This document shows positions 36,577 to 45,626 of a DNA stretch of 64,000 nt, piece after piece; position 1 is the stretch's first letter, and every line of letters starts with the position of its first letter. The notes beneath the pieces were generated by a model, which saw nothing but the letters and a program-made list of their open reading frames with translations, had not been told where the DNA came from and did no database searches. The stretch covers positions 124,001-188,000 of the forward strand of contig JAFEEG010000019.1 in assembly GCA_018241225.1 (NCBI GenBank). The letters run 5' to 3'. The DNA comes from Pseudomonadota bacterium (GTDB lineage Bacteria > Pseudomonadota > Gammaproteobacteria > Burkholderiales > Burkholderiaceae_C). The translations under genes and the position numbers were made by a program.

Positions 36577-37719
36577 TCAGCGCTGAGCCTTCTGCTCGCC
36601 TGCGGCGGGTGGCCCGCCCAGGCTCTGGATGTAGGCCACCAGGGCCGAGATCTCGTCGTCGGTGAGCGGCAGCTTGGGCATCACCGGCGGGAAGCCCTTC
36701 ACCTTCTTGGCCTGCGGATCGAGGATGAAGTTGCGCAGGTAGGTTTCGTCCACCTTCTCGGTGGAGCCATCGGCCATGGTCTCGTCCTTGCCGTACAGGC
36801 CCTTCCAGGTCGGGCCGACGCGGGGCGATCCGTCGACGGTGTGGCAGGCGGCGCAGCCCTTGGCATCGGCCAGCTGGCGGCCGGTCTCGACCAGCGGATT
36901 GGCGGCCACGTCAGGCGCGGGCGGCGGCTTGCTCGCCACCGCGAAGCTCACCAGGGCTTGTTGCCAGGCGGCGTAGTGTTCGGCGTCTTCCACCACCACG
37001 AAGCCGTGCATATCGGGATGGCCCACGCCGCACAACTGCGCGCACAGTGCCTCGTAGCGGCCCGGCACCTCGGGCGTGAACCAGAAGCGGCTCACCTGCC
37101 CCGGCACGGTATTCATGCGCGAGCGGAACTGCGGCACGAAGAAGTCGTGCAGCACGTCGTTCGAGCGCAGCAGCACCACCACCGGCTTGCCCAGCGGCAG
37201 GTGCACCTCGTTGCCCATGACCAGCAGGTCGTCCTGGCCGCGCGGATCGTCCGGGTCCAGCCCGAAGGGATTGGTGGCGGAGATGAAGCGCGGGTCGCTC
37301 GCGCCCAGCTTGCCGTCGGGCCCGGGCAGGCGAAAGCGCCATTGCCACTGCTGGCTCATTACCTCCAGCAGCAGTGCATCGTGCGGCTCGTTGACGTACT
37401 TGGCATACACCAGCAGGCCCGGCGCCAGCAAGGCGGCCACGCCCACGCTGGTGCCCACGATCAGCCAGCGCTCGAGCTTCTTGTTGTCAGGCTCGGGCTT
37501 GGCATGCGGCCCGCCTTCGCGGTGCCGGAAGCGCAGCAGCGCATACACCACGAAGAGGTTGATGGCGACAAAGAACAGGCCGGTGATGACCACCGTGATG
37601 TCCAGCGTGTCGTCCATCGACTTCCAGTTGGAGGCCAGCGGCGTGACCCACCACGGGTTGAAGACATGGAACAGCACCGAGCCGACGACGATGACAAGCA
37701 GCACCCAGGCCATGATCAT
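36577..37719 (-). CDS. coxB: Cytochrome c oxidase subunit II with fused cytochrome c (caa3 type)
   Basis: A 380-residue protein. The CuA site has H191, C226, C230, H234 and M237, but residue 228, normally Glu in CxEIC, is Gln (CAQLC). A C-terminal cytochrome c domain carries CAACH (C289, C292, H293) with M347 as probable axial ligand, so the oxidase is caa3-like. Hydrophobic segments are at 1-20, 41-62 and 84-104. QWQWRFR is the usual electron-entry motif. It heads the oxidase operon (II, I, III, III, IV). Confidence 0.93.
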   Translation of the reverse strand: MIMAWVLLVIVVGSVLFHVFNPWWVTPLASNWKSMDDTLDITVVITGLFFVAINLFVVYALLRFRHREGGPHAKPEPDNKKLERWLIVGTSVGVAALLAPGLLVYAKYVNEPHDALLLEVMSQQWQWRFRLPGPDGKLGASDPRFISATNPFGLDPDDPRGQDDLLVMGNEVHLPLGKPVVVLLRSNDVLHDFFVPQFRSRMNTVPGQVSRFWFTPEVPGRYEALCAQLCGVGHPDMHGFVVVEDAEHYAAWQQALVSFAVASKPPPAPDVAANPLVETGRQLADAKGCAACHTVDGSPRVGPTWKGLYGKDETMADGSTEKVDETYLRNFILDPQAKKVKGFPPVMPKLPLTDDEISALVAYIQSLGGPPAAGEQKAQR

Positions 37720-37743
37720 TGGTGCCGCCCTTCTTTGTCGCCA

Positions 37744-38253
37744 TCAGAAGGCCGGCAGGGCATCCTCGCCCTCGAAATGGGCCTCCGGATGCGTTGTCGC
37801 CAGCAGGTTCTCGATGGCCCGCACGCGCTCGGGCGGCAGGTCTACCATCAGCAGGATTCGCCCGGCCGCCAGTGCGCCGGCAAAGCGCTCCAGCCGCTGG
37901 CTTGGAATGGAGATGCCCACCAGGCTGGCCGACCAGGCGCCCATGATCCCGCCCATGAGCGCCAGCATGGCGCTCAGCTCCCAGGTGATGTCGTCTTCCA
38001 CCAGCGGATACAGCGCCGCTGCCAGCAGGCCCACGAAGGCGCCCAGCGCGCAGCCGATGAGCAGGCCGTTCTTGGCCGCGCGCACCACGTCGGAGGTCTG
38101 CCAGATGTTGGCTTCGTGCAGGTCCGCCAGGTCGGCGCCCTCGGCACCTGCAAAGTGAATGCACGCACTGTCCACGCCTGCCTCGAACAGGTCTTGCATG
38201 ACCCACCTGGCGCTCGCCAGGTGCGGCATGAGCCAGTAGATGCGTCGCTTCAC
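37744..38253 (-). CDS. Two-helix membrane protein upstream of the oxidase operon
   Basis: A 169-residue protein starting with GTG at 38253, preceded by an AGGAGGG ribosome site. The N-terminus MKRRIYWLMPHLASARW leads into a small alpha/beta region, then two membrane helices at about 61-83 and 92-114, then another alpha/beta part. The pattern recalls the stress-protein-17M/DUF1269 or ActD-like proteins, without clear identity. It is 24 bases before subunit II on the same strand, so it may be cotranscribed. Its function is unknown. Confidence 0.75.
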   Translation of the reverse strand: MKRRIYWLMPHLASARWVMQDLFEAGVDSACIHFAGAEGADLADLHEANIWQTSDVVRAAKNGLLIGCALGAFVGLLAAALYPLVEDDITWELSAMLALMGGIMGAWSASLVGISIPSQRLERFAGALAAGRILLMVDLPPERVRAIENLLATTHPEAHFEGEDALPAF

Positions 38254-38256
38254 GCG

Positions 38257-38263
38257 CCCTCCT
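38257..38263 (-). promoter_or_regulatory. Strong ribosome site fixing a GTG start
   Basis: AGGAGGG on the minus strand, 3 to 4 bases before GTG 38253-38251, the best match to a Shine-Dalgarno sequence in this neighbourhood. Confidence 0.7.
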
Positions 38264-38363
38264 TTTATTGCTCCATTCGTTCCAGGAGCCGGCCAAGGAA
38301 AACTGCTGCTACTTATAGGCCAGCGGCGCACCGCTTGCAAGCCGGCCGGCCAAGCCCCTGGCG

Positions 38364-39590
38364 TCAGCGCACCTGCAGCAGCAGGCGCAGCAGGCCCTGG
38401 GCGCTGACGAAGGCGCTGGGGTCCTGGGTCTCGTCGAGCACGCCGGCCAGGCGCGCCAGCAAGGCCGGGCTGCGCCGCGCGCGCCACATCACCAGGTCGA
38501 CCATCCAGGGGTACTCGTTGAAACGGTTGGCCATCTCGTAGGCGGCAAAGCGCGGCTGGAGCAAGGCGAGCTCGGCTTCGTAGGCGGCGCGGACGCTGCC
38601 ATCGCCCCCGCCGCTGCCCGACTGCACGATGGCCTGCGCCGCCGCCATGCCGCTTTCCATGGCCTTGCCGATGCCCTCGCCGGTAAAGAGGTAGGTGCTG
38701 CCGGCCGCCTCGCCGACCACCAGCAGGCCGGGGCGCGAAGTGCGCGCGCCGCCCAGCGAGCAGCGAAGCGGCGCACCCTTGAGCTGCTCCAGCATGTCGG
38801 CGCCGCCTTGCAGCAAGGCCCGCGCCGGCTCGTGCACCCGGCTGAAGGTGGCCAGCAGTTCGCGCAGGTTGGGCGCGCCCTGGCGCTCCCGCTCGGCGCC
38901 CTGGCGGTGCAGGTAGCCCACGCCGACATTGAAGCGCCCGCCGCCAGCCGGAAAGATCCAGCCGTAGCCACCGCGCAGGGCCTTGTGCCACACCACCTGC
39001 AGGCCGCTGATCTGCCCGGCCAGGTCGGGCCGCCGTGCATAGCCGCGCAGGGCCATGCCGCTGGGGGCACGGCGCCCGCACATGCCGGCGGCTTCCAGCG
39101 CCGCGCCGTCGGCACCGGTGGCCAGCACCGTCCAGCGGGCCCGCATGTCGTGCATCGCTTCCCCAGTGCGCAGGCGGGCGCCGATCACGCGGGCGTTTTC
39201 GTCTTCAAGAAGGGATTCGAGGCGCAGCGGCGCCTGCCAGCGTGCACCGGCCGAGACGGCGGCCTGGCGCAGCATCTCGTCGAGCTCGCGGCGCGGCAGC
39301 ACGGCCAACTGCGCCGGCACGACCAGCTTGCCGCCGCGCGGGGCAAAGCAGTCGAGCCGGCTGGTGCGGGCAGCGCGTGCCAGCACGGTGTCGGCCAGCC
39401 CCAGGCGGGCCAGCGCGCGGTGCGCATCGGGAATCAGGCCGTCGCCGCAGGCCTTGTCGCGCGGAAACTCGTGCCGGTCGCACAGCAGCACGTCCAGGCC
39501 GGCGCGCGCCAGCATGTGGGCGCAGGCGCTGCCGGCGGGTCCGGCACCGATCACCAGCACGTCGCAACTCGGGGTGGCGGTGCCGGTCAT
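38364..39590 (-). CDS. Geranylgeranyl-reductase-family FAD-dependent oxidoreductase
   Basis: A 408-residue flavoprotein. The FAD motif VIGAGPAGSACAHMLARAG is at residues 13-31, followed by DRHEFPRDKACGDGL and the later VVGEAAGSTYLFTGEGIG, which together mark the geranylgeranyl-reductase/tryptophan-halogenase-like group. The substrate is unknown: lipid saturation or oxidation of a ring are possible. It lies 18 bases downstream of the RidA gene on the same strand, so it may end the tetronate operon. Confidence 0.85.
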   Translation of the reverse strand: MTGTATPSCDVLVIGAGPAGSACAHMLARAGLDVLLCDRHEFPRDKACGDGLIPDAHRALARLGLADTVLARAARTSRLDCFAPRGGKLVVPAQLAVLPRRELDEMLRQAAVSAGARWQAPLRLESLLEDENARVIGARLRTGEAMHDMRARWTVLATGADGAALEAAGMCGRRAPSGMALRGYARRPDLAGQISGLQVVWHKALRGGYGWIFPAGGGRFNVGVGYLHRQGAERERQGAPNLRELLATFSRVHEPARALLQGGADMLEQLKGAPLRCSLGGARTSRPGLLVVGEAAGSTYLFTGEGIGKAMESGMAAAQAIVQSGSGGGDGSVRAAYEAELALLQPRFAAYEMANRFNEYPWMVDLVMWRARRSPALLARLAGVLDETQDPSAFVSAQGLLRLLLQVR

Positions 39591-39608
39591 GCGGTCCTAG
39601 CTCCTGGT

Positions 39609-40076
39609 TCAGCCCTGCCGGGGCGGCAGGTACATGGTCGCCTCGACCTCCACCAGCACTTCGTCGCCGGGCAGGAAGCGCGACACCTCCACCACCGTGC
39701 TCACTGGCGGCGTGCCCGGATAGAACAGGCCGCGCACCCGGTTGTAGGGCGCGTAGTGCTCCAGCCGGCGGAAGTACTGCACCAGCTTCACCACGTCTTC
39801 CATGGTGCCGCCATGTTCGGCCGCCAGGGTGCGGATGCGCTCGAGCACGTACCAGCTCTGAGCCACGATGGGCGCTTCGAACACGTCCACCGACATCTGG
39901 CCGGTGCAGTAGCCCAGGCCCTGCAAGGCACTGCGGGCGCCGTCGGGCAGCACCTCGTAGCTGGACACCGCGCGGCGGGTGGCCGGGTCGACCGCCACCA
40001 CGCCGCTCATGAAGACGAAGTCGCCGATGCGCTTGGCCGCGGCGTAGTTGGCCATCGGTTGACCCATGGTGCTCAT
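39609..40076 (-). CDS. RidA-family (YjgF/Rid) protein
   Basis: A 155-residue member of the Rid family, which hydrolyses reactive enamine/imine intermediates or acts in related amide chemistry. Features are FVFMSGVVAVDPATRR, the central TMEDVVKLVQYF and the C-terminal VEVEATMYL. A canonical Rid Arg, expected near VRGLFYPG, is compatible but not proven. It overlaps the amidohydrolase stop by ATGA (40073-40076), so it is coupled to that gene. This suggests clearing an imine or enamine made in the pathway. Confidence 0.88.
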   Translation of the reverse strand: MSTMGQPMANYAAAKRIGDFVFMSGVVAVDPATRRAVSSYEVLPDGARSALQGLGYCTGQMSVDVFEAPIVAQSWYVLERIRTLAAEHGGTMEDVVKLVQYFRRLEHYAPYNRVRGLFYPGTPPVSTVVEVSRFLPGDEVLVEVEATMYLPPRQG

Positions 40077-41287
40077 TGCACTTGTTCCTTTTGTTCTTGT
40101 TGCTCCAGCACGCGGCCGGACCGGATCACGGTGCGCGCGCGGCCTTGTGGGTCGAGCAGTTCGTATTCGTCGCCGGCTGCCAGCACCACCAGGTCGGCCG
40201 GGCAGCCGGGACCGATGCGGCCGTCCCACGAAAGGCCCAGCGCCGCGGCGGCATGGGTGGTGATGGCGCCCAGCCAGTCACCGGCGGGCGCCAGGTGCGC
40301 CATCTGCACGCCCAGGCCGAAGGTCTCCAGCAGGTCGTAGCTGCCGTAGGGGTAGAAGGCGTCCTGCACGTTGTCGGTGGCCAGTACCGGGCGCAGCCCC
40401 GCGCCGGCCGCTTCGCGCAGGCGGGTGATGCCGCGCGGCACGGGCGTGGCGTCCCACTCGCCCTGCAGGTAAAGGTTGGTGGTGGGCAGCGCCACCAGGT
40501 GGATGCCGGCCTGCGCGCACAGCGCCAGCGTGTCCTGCGCCTGCGCCGCCGGCTGCACCGACAGCGAGCAGGCATGGCCGCACACCACGCGCGGCCGGAA
40601 GCTGCCGCGGGCGATGGTCAGCTGCGCAATGGCGCGCAGGCCGGTGGCGTCGGCATCCAGCCCTTCGTCCACGTGGAAGTCCAGCGCCAGGCCGTGCTCC
40701 TGCGCCAGGTCGAACACCCGGCCCAGCTTGTGCACCAGGCCTTCGTTGCGAAAGACGAAGGCGCCCAGCACGCCGCCCGATTGGCGCACCGCCCGCGCAA
40801 TGCGCCGGCCGGCATCGGCGTCGGCAAACACGTCCAGTGGCGTGAGCGAGACGAACTGCAGTTCGAGCCGGCCGCGCCAGCGCTCGCGCAATTGCTCGAA
40901 GGCCGGCAGCGAGCGCGGCGCCTCGGGCGTGGTCCAGTCCAGGTGGGTGCGCAGGGCGCGCGTGCCGCAGCGCCAGGCCTGCTGCGCGGCGCGCTCCATG
41001 CGCTGGGCGATGTGCTCGACGCTCCACTGCGCGCGCCGCTCTTCCATGCGGCCGATGGCGGCGAACAAGTTGCCGTTTGCCGGGCCGACTTCGCGCACCG
41101 AATAGTTCTTGTCGATGTGCACGTGCGCATCGACCGGGCAACTGATGAGCGTGCCACGCGCCACCGCATTGCGCGCCGGCAGCACCGAGGCCACGCGGCC
41201 TTCGTCCAGCGTGATGTCGAAGACCTCGGCCTGCGCGAGCCCTTCTGCGCGCAGGCCGCCCGGAATGTGCAGCGATTCCAGCTTCAT
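40073..41287 (-). CDS. Cytosine-deaminase-like amidohydrolase (CodA type)
   Basis: A 404-residue metal-dependent amidohydrolase. Catalytic residues of the cytosine deaminase group are all present: H55 and H57 in DAHVHIDK, H205 and E208 in FHVDEGLD, H238 in CGHACS and D305 in [13 protein letters not shown]. It should hydrolyse an amine or cyclic amide. It overlaps otnI (ATGA, 41284-41287) and the RidA gene, so it forms one transcript with the tetronate genes. The real substrate is not known from sequence; cytosine itself is not implied. Confidence 0.85.
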   Translation of the reverse strand: MKLESLHIPGGLRAEGLAQAEVFDITLDEGRVASVLPARNAVARGTLISCPVDAHVHIDKNYSVREVGPANGNLFAAIGRMEERRAQWSVEHIAQRMERAAQQAWRCGTRALRTHLDWTTPEAPRSLPAFEQLRERWRGRLELQFVSLTPLDVFADADAGRRIARAVRQSGGVLGAFVFRNEGLVHKLGRVFDLAQEHGLALDFHVDEGLDADATGLRAIAQLTIARGSFRPRVVCGHACSLSVQPAAQAQDTLALCAQAGIHLVALPTTNLYLQGEWDATPVPRGITRLREAAGAGLRPVLATDNVQDAFYPYGSYDLLETFGLGVQMAHLAPAGDWLGAITTHAAAALGLSWDGRIGPGCPADLVVLAAGDEYELLDPQGRARTVIRSGRVLEQQEQKEQVQ

Positions 41288-42108
41288 GCCGCCGGCTGGC
41301 CTTTCAGCTTGCGCAACCAGCCCAGGCCGTCGGAGGTGCCGTTCTTCACAGCGCCGCGTGCGGGCTTGTACTCGCAGCCCACCCAGCCCTGCCAGCCGCA
41401 GGCGGCCGACACCTCGTCGATCACCTCGAACAGATAGTCGTGGTTGAGCTCGCCCACATCGGGCTCGAAGCGCTGGGGCACGCCCGCGATCTGGAAGTGG
41501 CCCACGCGCCCGGTAGGCAGGTACTTGCGGATCTTCATCTCCACATCGCCCTCGACGATCTGGCAGTGATAGAGGTCCATCTGCACCTTGATGTTGGGTG
41601 CGCCCACCGCTTCCACGATCTCGTGCGCGTGGTCTTGCCGGTTGAGGAAGAAGCGCGGGATGTCGCGCGTGTTGATGGGCTCCACCAGCACGTCCAGACC
41701 CGCCTTGGCCGCCTCGGCCGCGGCCCACTGCAGGTTGGCCACGTAGCCCGGCTGCAGCGCCTCGCGCTCGATTCCTTCGGGCAGCAAGCCGGCCATGAGG
41801 TGGATGCGCGGGCAGGCCAGTGCCTGGGCGTAGTCGACGGCCTTCTTCACGCCTTCGCGAAATTCCGCCTCGCGCCCGGGCAGGCAGGCCAGGCCGCGCT
41901 CGCCGCCGTCCCAGTTGCCGGGCGGGGCGTTGAACAGCACCTGCTGCAATCCGTTGGCATCGAGCCGCGCCTTGAGCTCGCGCGCTTCGTAGGCGTAGGG
42001 AAAGAGGTATTCGACGGCGGCAAAGCCATCGCGCGCGGCCGCTTCGAAGCGGTCCAGGAAATCGAGCTCGGGGTAGAGCATCGACAGGTTGGCTGCAAAT
42101 CTTGGCAT
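41284..42108 (-). CDS. otnI: 2-oxo-tetronate isomerase OtnI (hydroxypyruvate isomerase-like)
   Basis: A 274-residue TIM-barrel isomerase of the Hyi/OtnI family. Landmarks are [21 protein letters not shown] at the N-terminus, [14 protein letters not shown] (metal Glu), [13 protein letters not shown] (metal Asp/His) and [10 protein letters not shown] (metal Glu). In the tetronate pathway it interconverts 2-oxo- and 3-oxo-tetronate. It is 15 bases downstream of otnC and overlaps the amidohydrolase gene. Neighbours make OtnI more likely than housekeeping hydroxypyruvate isomerase. Confidence 0.9.
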   Translation of the reverse strand: MPRFAANLSMLYPELDFLDRFEAAARDGFAAVEYLFPYAYEARELKARLDANGLQQVLFNAPPGNWDGGERGLACLPGREAEFREGVKKAVDYAQALACPRIHLMAGLLPEGIEREALQPGYVANLQWAAAEAAKAGLDVLVEPINTRDIPRFFLNRQDHAHEIVEAVGAPNIKVQMDLYHCQIVEGDVEMKIRKYLPTGRVGHFQIAGVPQRFEPDVGELNHDYLFEVIDEVSAACGWQGWVGCEYKPARGAVKNGTSDGLGWLRKLKGQPAA

Positions 42109-42123
42109 GGGGTCTTTCTCTTG

Positions 42124-42816
42124 CTACCAGTGTGCGCCGAACTGGCGGCGCAATTCTTCGATACGGGCCTCGTCGAGCGGCGCAGGTGCGCCCTGCGGCT
42201 GGGCGAGGCTCATCCAATGGAGCCTGGCAGTCTCCTCCAGCTCCTCCAGCACCGCCATGGCGGCCGCTGGCGAGTCGTGCCAGACGTTGGGGCCCAGGCG
42301 CTCGAGCATCACCGCGCGAATGGGCGTGCCGCGCTCGCCGTAGCGGGCAATGGCCTGCGCCACCGCGTCGGCCGCCTCGCTCGCGCCGGGACGGCGGTAG
42401 CCGATGCGCGGCACGTGGCCCACCTTCATCACGAAATAGGGCGTGATGGGCGGCAGCAGTTCTTCTTCGCCGGGCCCGGCCTCGCGCAGGGTAAGGGCCA
42501 CGCAATGCGTGGAATGGGTATGGATGACGCAGCGTGTGCCGGCGGTTGCCGAAACCTGCGTGGCGGCAGCGTAGATCCGGCTGTGCAGCGCAATGGTCTT
42601 GCTGGCGCGGTCGCCGCCGGTCTGCTGCAGCGTGGCATCGAGCCGGGCCAGGCGGGCCGGATCGAGGTGGCCAAGGCTGGCGTCGGTGGGCGTGATGAGG
42701 TAGCCGCCGTCGTCCAGCCGCACGCTGATGTTGCCGGCGGTGGCATGCACATAGCCGCGCTCGAACAGGCTGCGGCCCACGCGCACGATCTCGTCGCGCA
42801 GTTGGACTTCGTTCAT
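42124..42816 (-). CDS. otnC: 3-oxo-tetronate 4-phosphate decarboxylase OtnC (class II aldolase family)
   Basis: A 230-residue class II aldolase/adducin-like enzyme, smaller than fuculose aldolases in the usual way. It has YVHATAGNISVRLDDG, IHTHSTHCVAL (metal histidines) and a central VMLERLGPN. In the tetronate pathway it decarboxylates 3-oxo-tetronate 4-phosphate to dihydroxyacetone phosphate. The start overlaps the OtnK stop by ATGA (42813-42816), so it is coupled to its kinase. Confidence 0.92.
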   Translation of the reverse strand: MNEVQLRDEIVRVGRSLFERGYVHATAGNISVRLDDGGYLITPTDASLGHLDPARLARLDATLQQTGGDRASKTIALHSRIYAAATQVSATAGTRCVIHTHSTHCVALTLREAGPGEEELLPPITPYFVMKVGHVPRIGYRRPGASEAADAVAQAIARYGERGTPIRAVMLERLGPNVWHDSPAAAMAVLEELEETARLHWMSLAQPQGAPAPLDEARIEELRRQFGAHW

Positions 42817-44099
42817 GCGCCGCTGTCCTGTGCCGCGAAGGCCTTGGTGAAGAAGTCCTCGGTGCCGAAGTTGCCTGACTTCAACGCGATGCGGATGCCC
42901 GAGCCGCCAGCGGCAGGCGCCTGCGCGTGGCACCACGGCACGCCCGGGTCGATCTGCGCGCCGATCTGCATCTGCACGATGCCCAGCGCCTGCACGCAGG
43001 CGCCGGAGGTTTCACCGCCGGCCACCACCAGCTGGCGCACGCCCAGCTCGGACACCAGGCCGCGCGCAATGGCGGCGATGCAGTGCTCGACCATGGCGCC
43101 AGCCTCGGCCACGCCCAGTTGCCCCTGCACCGCCTTCACCGATTCGCTTTCAGCGGTGGAATAGACCAGCACCGGGCCATTGGCCAGCAGCGGTTTCGCC
43201 CACGCGAGCGCCTCGCGCGCCACCGCCTCGGCGCCGTCCTTGGCAATGCGCATCGGGTCGAGCGCCAAGGCGGGCCGCCGGGCTTGTTCGATGAAATGGC
43301 GAACCTGGGCGTTGGTGGCGAGCGAACAGCTGCCCGACACCACGGCCCGCAAGCCGGGCGCCGCGGGCAGCGCGCCGGCAGTGGACGAGGGTGCCAGGCC
43401 GAAGTTGGCCGGCAGGCCGATGGCCACGCCCGAGCCGGCCGTGACCAGGGGCATGTCCGCCAGCGCTGGCCCCAGGCGCAGCAGGTCGTCGTTGGACAAG
43501 GCGTCCACGATGGCCACGCCCACGCCTTCGGCACGTAGGCTCGCAATGCGCTCGCGAACGGCCTGCTCGCCGCGCGCCACCACCCGGTAGTCGATGAGCC
43601 CCACCTTGTGCCTTTTCGTCTGCGCCTGCATCACCCGCACTAGGTTGGCGTCGGTCATGGGCGTGAGTGGATGCTTCTGCATTCCGCTTTCGTTCAGCAG
43701 CACGTCGCCCGCGAACAGGTAGCCCTTGAACACGGTGCGGCCGTTGTCCGGAAAGGCCGGCGTGGCAATGGTGAAGTCGGTGCCCAGCGCGTCCATCAGC
43801 GCCTCGGTGACAGGGCCGATGTTGCCTTCGGGCGTGCTGTCGAAGGTGGAGCAGTACTTGAAATAGAACTGCTGCGCGCCCTGGGCCTGCAGCCAGTCCA
43901 GCGCAGCCAGCGACTGCGCGATGGCCTCGGCCGGTGCAATGGTGCGCGACTTGAGCGCCACCACCACCGCATCCACCTCGGCGGCCAGCGGCGCGGTGGG
44001 CACGCCGATGGTCTGTACCACGCGCATGCCGGCGCGCACCAGGTTGTTGGCAAGGTCGGTGGCGCCGGTGAAGTCGTCCGCGATGCAACCCAGCTTCAT
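42813..44099 (-). CDS. otnK: 3-oxo-tetronate 4-kinase OtnK (four-carbon acid sugar kinase)
   Basis: A 428-residue kinase of the DUF1537 family. The N-terminal substrate domain begins MKLGCIADDFTGATDLANN, and the nucleotide domain holds VVSGSCSLATNAQ and VVAGGETSGACVQALG. It phosphorylates 3-oxo-tetronate to the 4-phosphate before decarboxylation by OtnC. It overlaps both neighbours by 4 bases. The set ltnD-otnK-otnC-otnI matches the published acid-sugar catabolic pathways for threonate. Confidence 0.94.
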   Translation of the reverse strand: MKLGCIADDFTGATDLANNLVRAGMRVVQTIGVPTAPLAAEVDAVVVALKSRTIAPAEAIAQSLAALDWLQAQGAQQFYFKYCSTFDSTPEGNIGPVTEALMDALGTDFTIATPAFPDNGRTVFKGYLFAGDVLLNESGMQKHPLTPMTDANLVRVMQAQTKRHKVGLIDYRVVARGEQAVRERIASLRAEGVGVAIVDALSNDDLLRLGPALADMPLVTAGSGVAIGLPANFGLAPSSTAGALPAAPGLRAVVSGSCSLATNAQVRHFIEQARRPALALDPMRIAKDGAEAVAREALAWAKPLLANGPVLVYSTAESESVKAVQGQLGVAEAGAMVEHCIAAIARGLVSELGVRQLVVAGGETSGACVQALGIVQMQIGAQIDPGVPWCHAQAPAAGGSGIRIALKSGNFGTEDFFTKAFAAQDSGA

Positions 44100-45004
44100 G
44101 CCTTCCCCTCCGGCAGCTCGATGCCCGGAAAGATCTTGATCACCGCGCTGTCGTCTTCCTTGGCAAAGCCGGCGGTGGAAGCCTGCATGAACATCTGGTG
44201 CGCAGTGGAGGCCAGCGGCAGCGGAAACTTGCTGGCGCGCGCGGTGTCCAGCACCAGGCCGAGGTCCTTCACGAAGATATCCACGGCCGACAGCGGCGTG
44301 TAGTCGCCAGCCAGCACGTGCGCCATGCGGTTCTCGAACATCCAGCTGTTGCCCGCGCTGTGGGTGATGACCTCGTACAGCGCATCGGGCGCCACGCCTT
44401 CTCGAATGCCCAGCGCCATGGCCTCCGCCGCGGCGGCGATGTGCACGCCGGCCAGCAGCTGGTTGATGATCTTCACCTTGCTGCCGGCACCGGCCTGGTC
44501 GCCCAGGCGGTAGACCTTGCCGGCCATGGCGTCCAGCACGTCGCCGCCCCTGGCATAGGCCTCGGGCCTTGCGGAGGACATGACCGTCATCTGCCCGCTG
44601 GCCGCCTTGGCGGCGCCGCCGGAGATGGGCGCGTCGATGTAGTGGATGCCTCGCTCGGCCAGCCGGGCTTCGAGCGCAATGGACCAGTTGGGGTCGACGG
44701 TGGAGCACATGATGAACACGCTGCCAGGCTTCATCGCATCGGCCGCGCCATTGGGGCCGAAGAGCACGGCCTCGGTCTGCTGCGCGTTGACCACCACGCT
44801 CACGATGGTGTCGCAATGGGCGGCCACCTGCGCGGGGTTGTCATGGGCGGTGCCGCCATCGCGCGCAAATGCCGCGGCCGCTTCGGGGCGGGCATCGCAC
44901 ACATGCAGCTGGTAGCCGGCGCGGCGCAGGGTGGCGGCAATGCCGGCGCCCATGGCGCCCAGGCCGACGAGGCCTGCGCGTTTGTTCGTTGTCGTTGTCT
45001 CCAC
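44096..45004 (-). CDS. ltnD: L-threonate dehydrogenase LtnD (3-hydroxyisobutyrate dehydrogenase family)
   Basis: An NAD-dependent beta-hydroxyacid dehydrogenase, 302 residues, that oxidises L-threonate to 2-oxo-tetronate. The nucleotide fold is AGLVGLGAMGAGIAATL, the substrate motif DAPISGGAAKAASGQMT, and the catalytic Lys lies in GSKVKIINQLLAG. The start is uncertain: GTG at 45004 has an AAAGGAT ribosome site, while ATG at 45049 overlaps the GFA gene by 8 bases and adds 15 residues. I prefer GTG. Confidence 0.9.
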   Translation of the reverse strand: METTTTNKRAGLVGLGAMGAGIAATLRRAGYQLHVCDARPEAAAAFARDGGTAHDNPAQVAAHCDTIVSVVVNAQQTEAVLFGPNGAADAMKPGSVFIMCSTVDPNWSIALEARLAERGIHYIDAPISGGAAKAASGQMTVMSSARPEAYARGGDVLDAMAGKVYRLGDQAGAGSKVKIINQLLAGVHIAAAAEAMALGIREGVAPDALYEVITHSAGNSWMFENRMAHVLAGDYTPLSAVDIFVKDLGLVLDTARASKFPLPLASTAHQMFMQASTAGFAKEDDSAVIKIFPGIELPEGKA

Positions 45005-45041
45005 ATCGATCCTTTCTTTGTATGTCGGTTGCTGGGCCTCG

Positions 45042-45470
45042 TCAGCCATCGCCGTCGGCGCGCGGCAGCGAATCGCAGATCTCGTACCAGGGCGCCTTGG
45101 AAGCCACATGGATGTGCCGCATGCCAGCCGGCATGGGCAAGGGCGTTTCCAGCGTCCCCAGCGTGAAGGCCACGTAGTCGGGGTGCTGGTGGCTCGTCCA
45201 GGTCAGGGGCGAGCCGCAATGCTGGCAGAAGCGCCGCTCGACACCTGGCGACGAAGCGAAGGTGCGCACCACGTCGTTGCCGCGTGTGAAGCGGAACTTG
45301 TCCGAGGGAACGCCGCCATAGCTGCCGAAGGCCGCGCCGTGCGCCTTGCGGCACATGCTGCAGTGGCAATGCGAGGCAAAGAGGATGTCGCCGTCGACCT
45401 CGTAGTGCACGGCGCCGCACAGGCAGCTGCCGCGATAGGTCGCTTTTGAAGGCAAGTCTTGCTGGCTCAT
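45042..45470 (-). CDS. GFA-family (glutathione-dependent formaldehyde-activating-like) zinc protein
   Basis: A 142-residue cysteine-rich cytosolic protein of the GFA/CENP-V fold. Zinc cysteines are in GSCLCGAVHY, HCHCSMCRKAHG and RFCQHCGSPLTW. The family is often called formaldehyde-activating, but most members have unknown functions. It is transcribed toward the tetronate genes, 37 bases ahead of ltnD, and may be part of that operon. Start ATG at 45470. Confidence 0.88.
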   Translation of the reverse strand: MSQQDLPSKATYRGSCLCGAVHYEVDGDILFASHCHCSMCRKAHGAAFGSYGGVPSDKFRFTRGNDVVRTFASSPGVERRFCQHCGSPLTWTSHQHPDYVAFTLGTLETPLPMPAGMRHIHVASKAPWYEICDSLPRADGDG

Positions 45471-45626
45471 GGGGATGTCGCGAAGGGGACGCTGCTGCAC
45501 GTCGCGCGTGCAAGGCAGGCACGGCATTTTGCGGCATCGCGCATCGCCGCGTCACCGAAGTGATTGCTCGGCACCGCGCGTGGTGAGACGCTGGCGCCAC
45601 CACTTCCCTCCTGCCAGGAGTCACGC

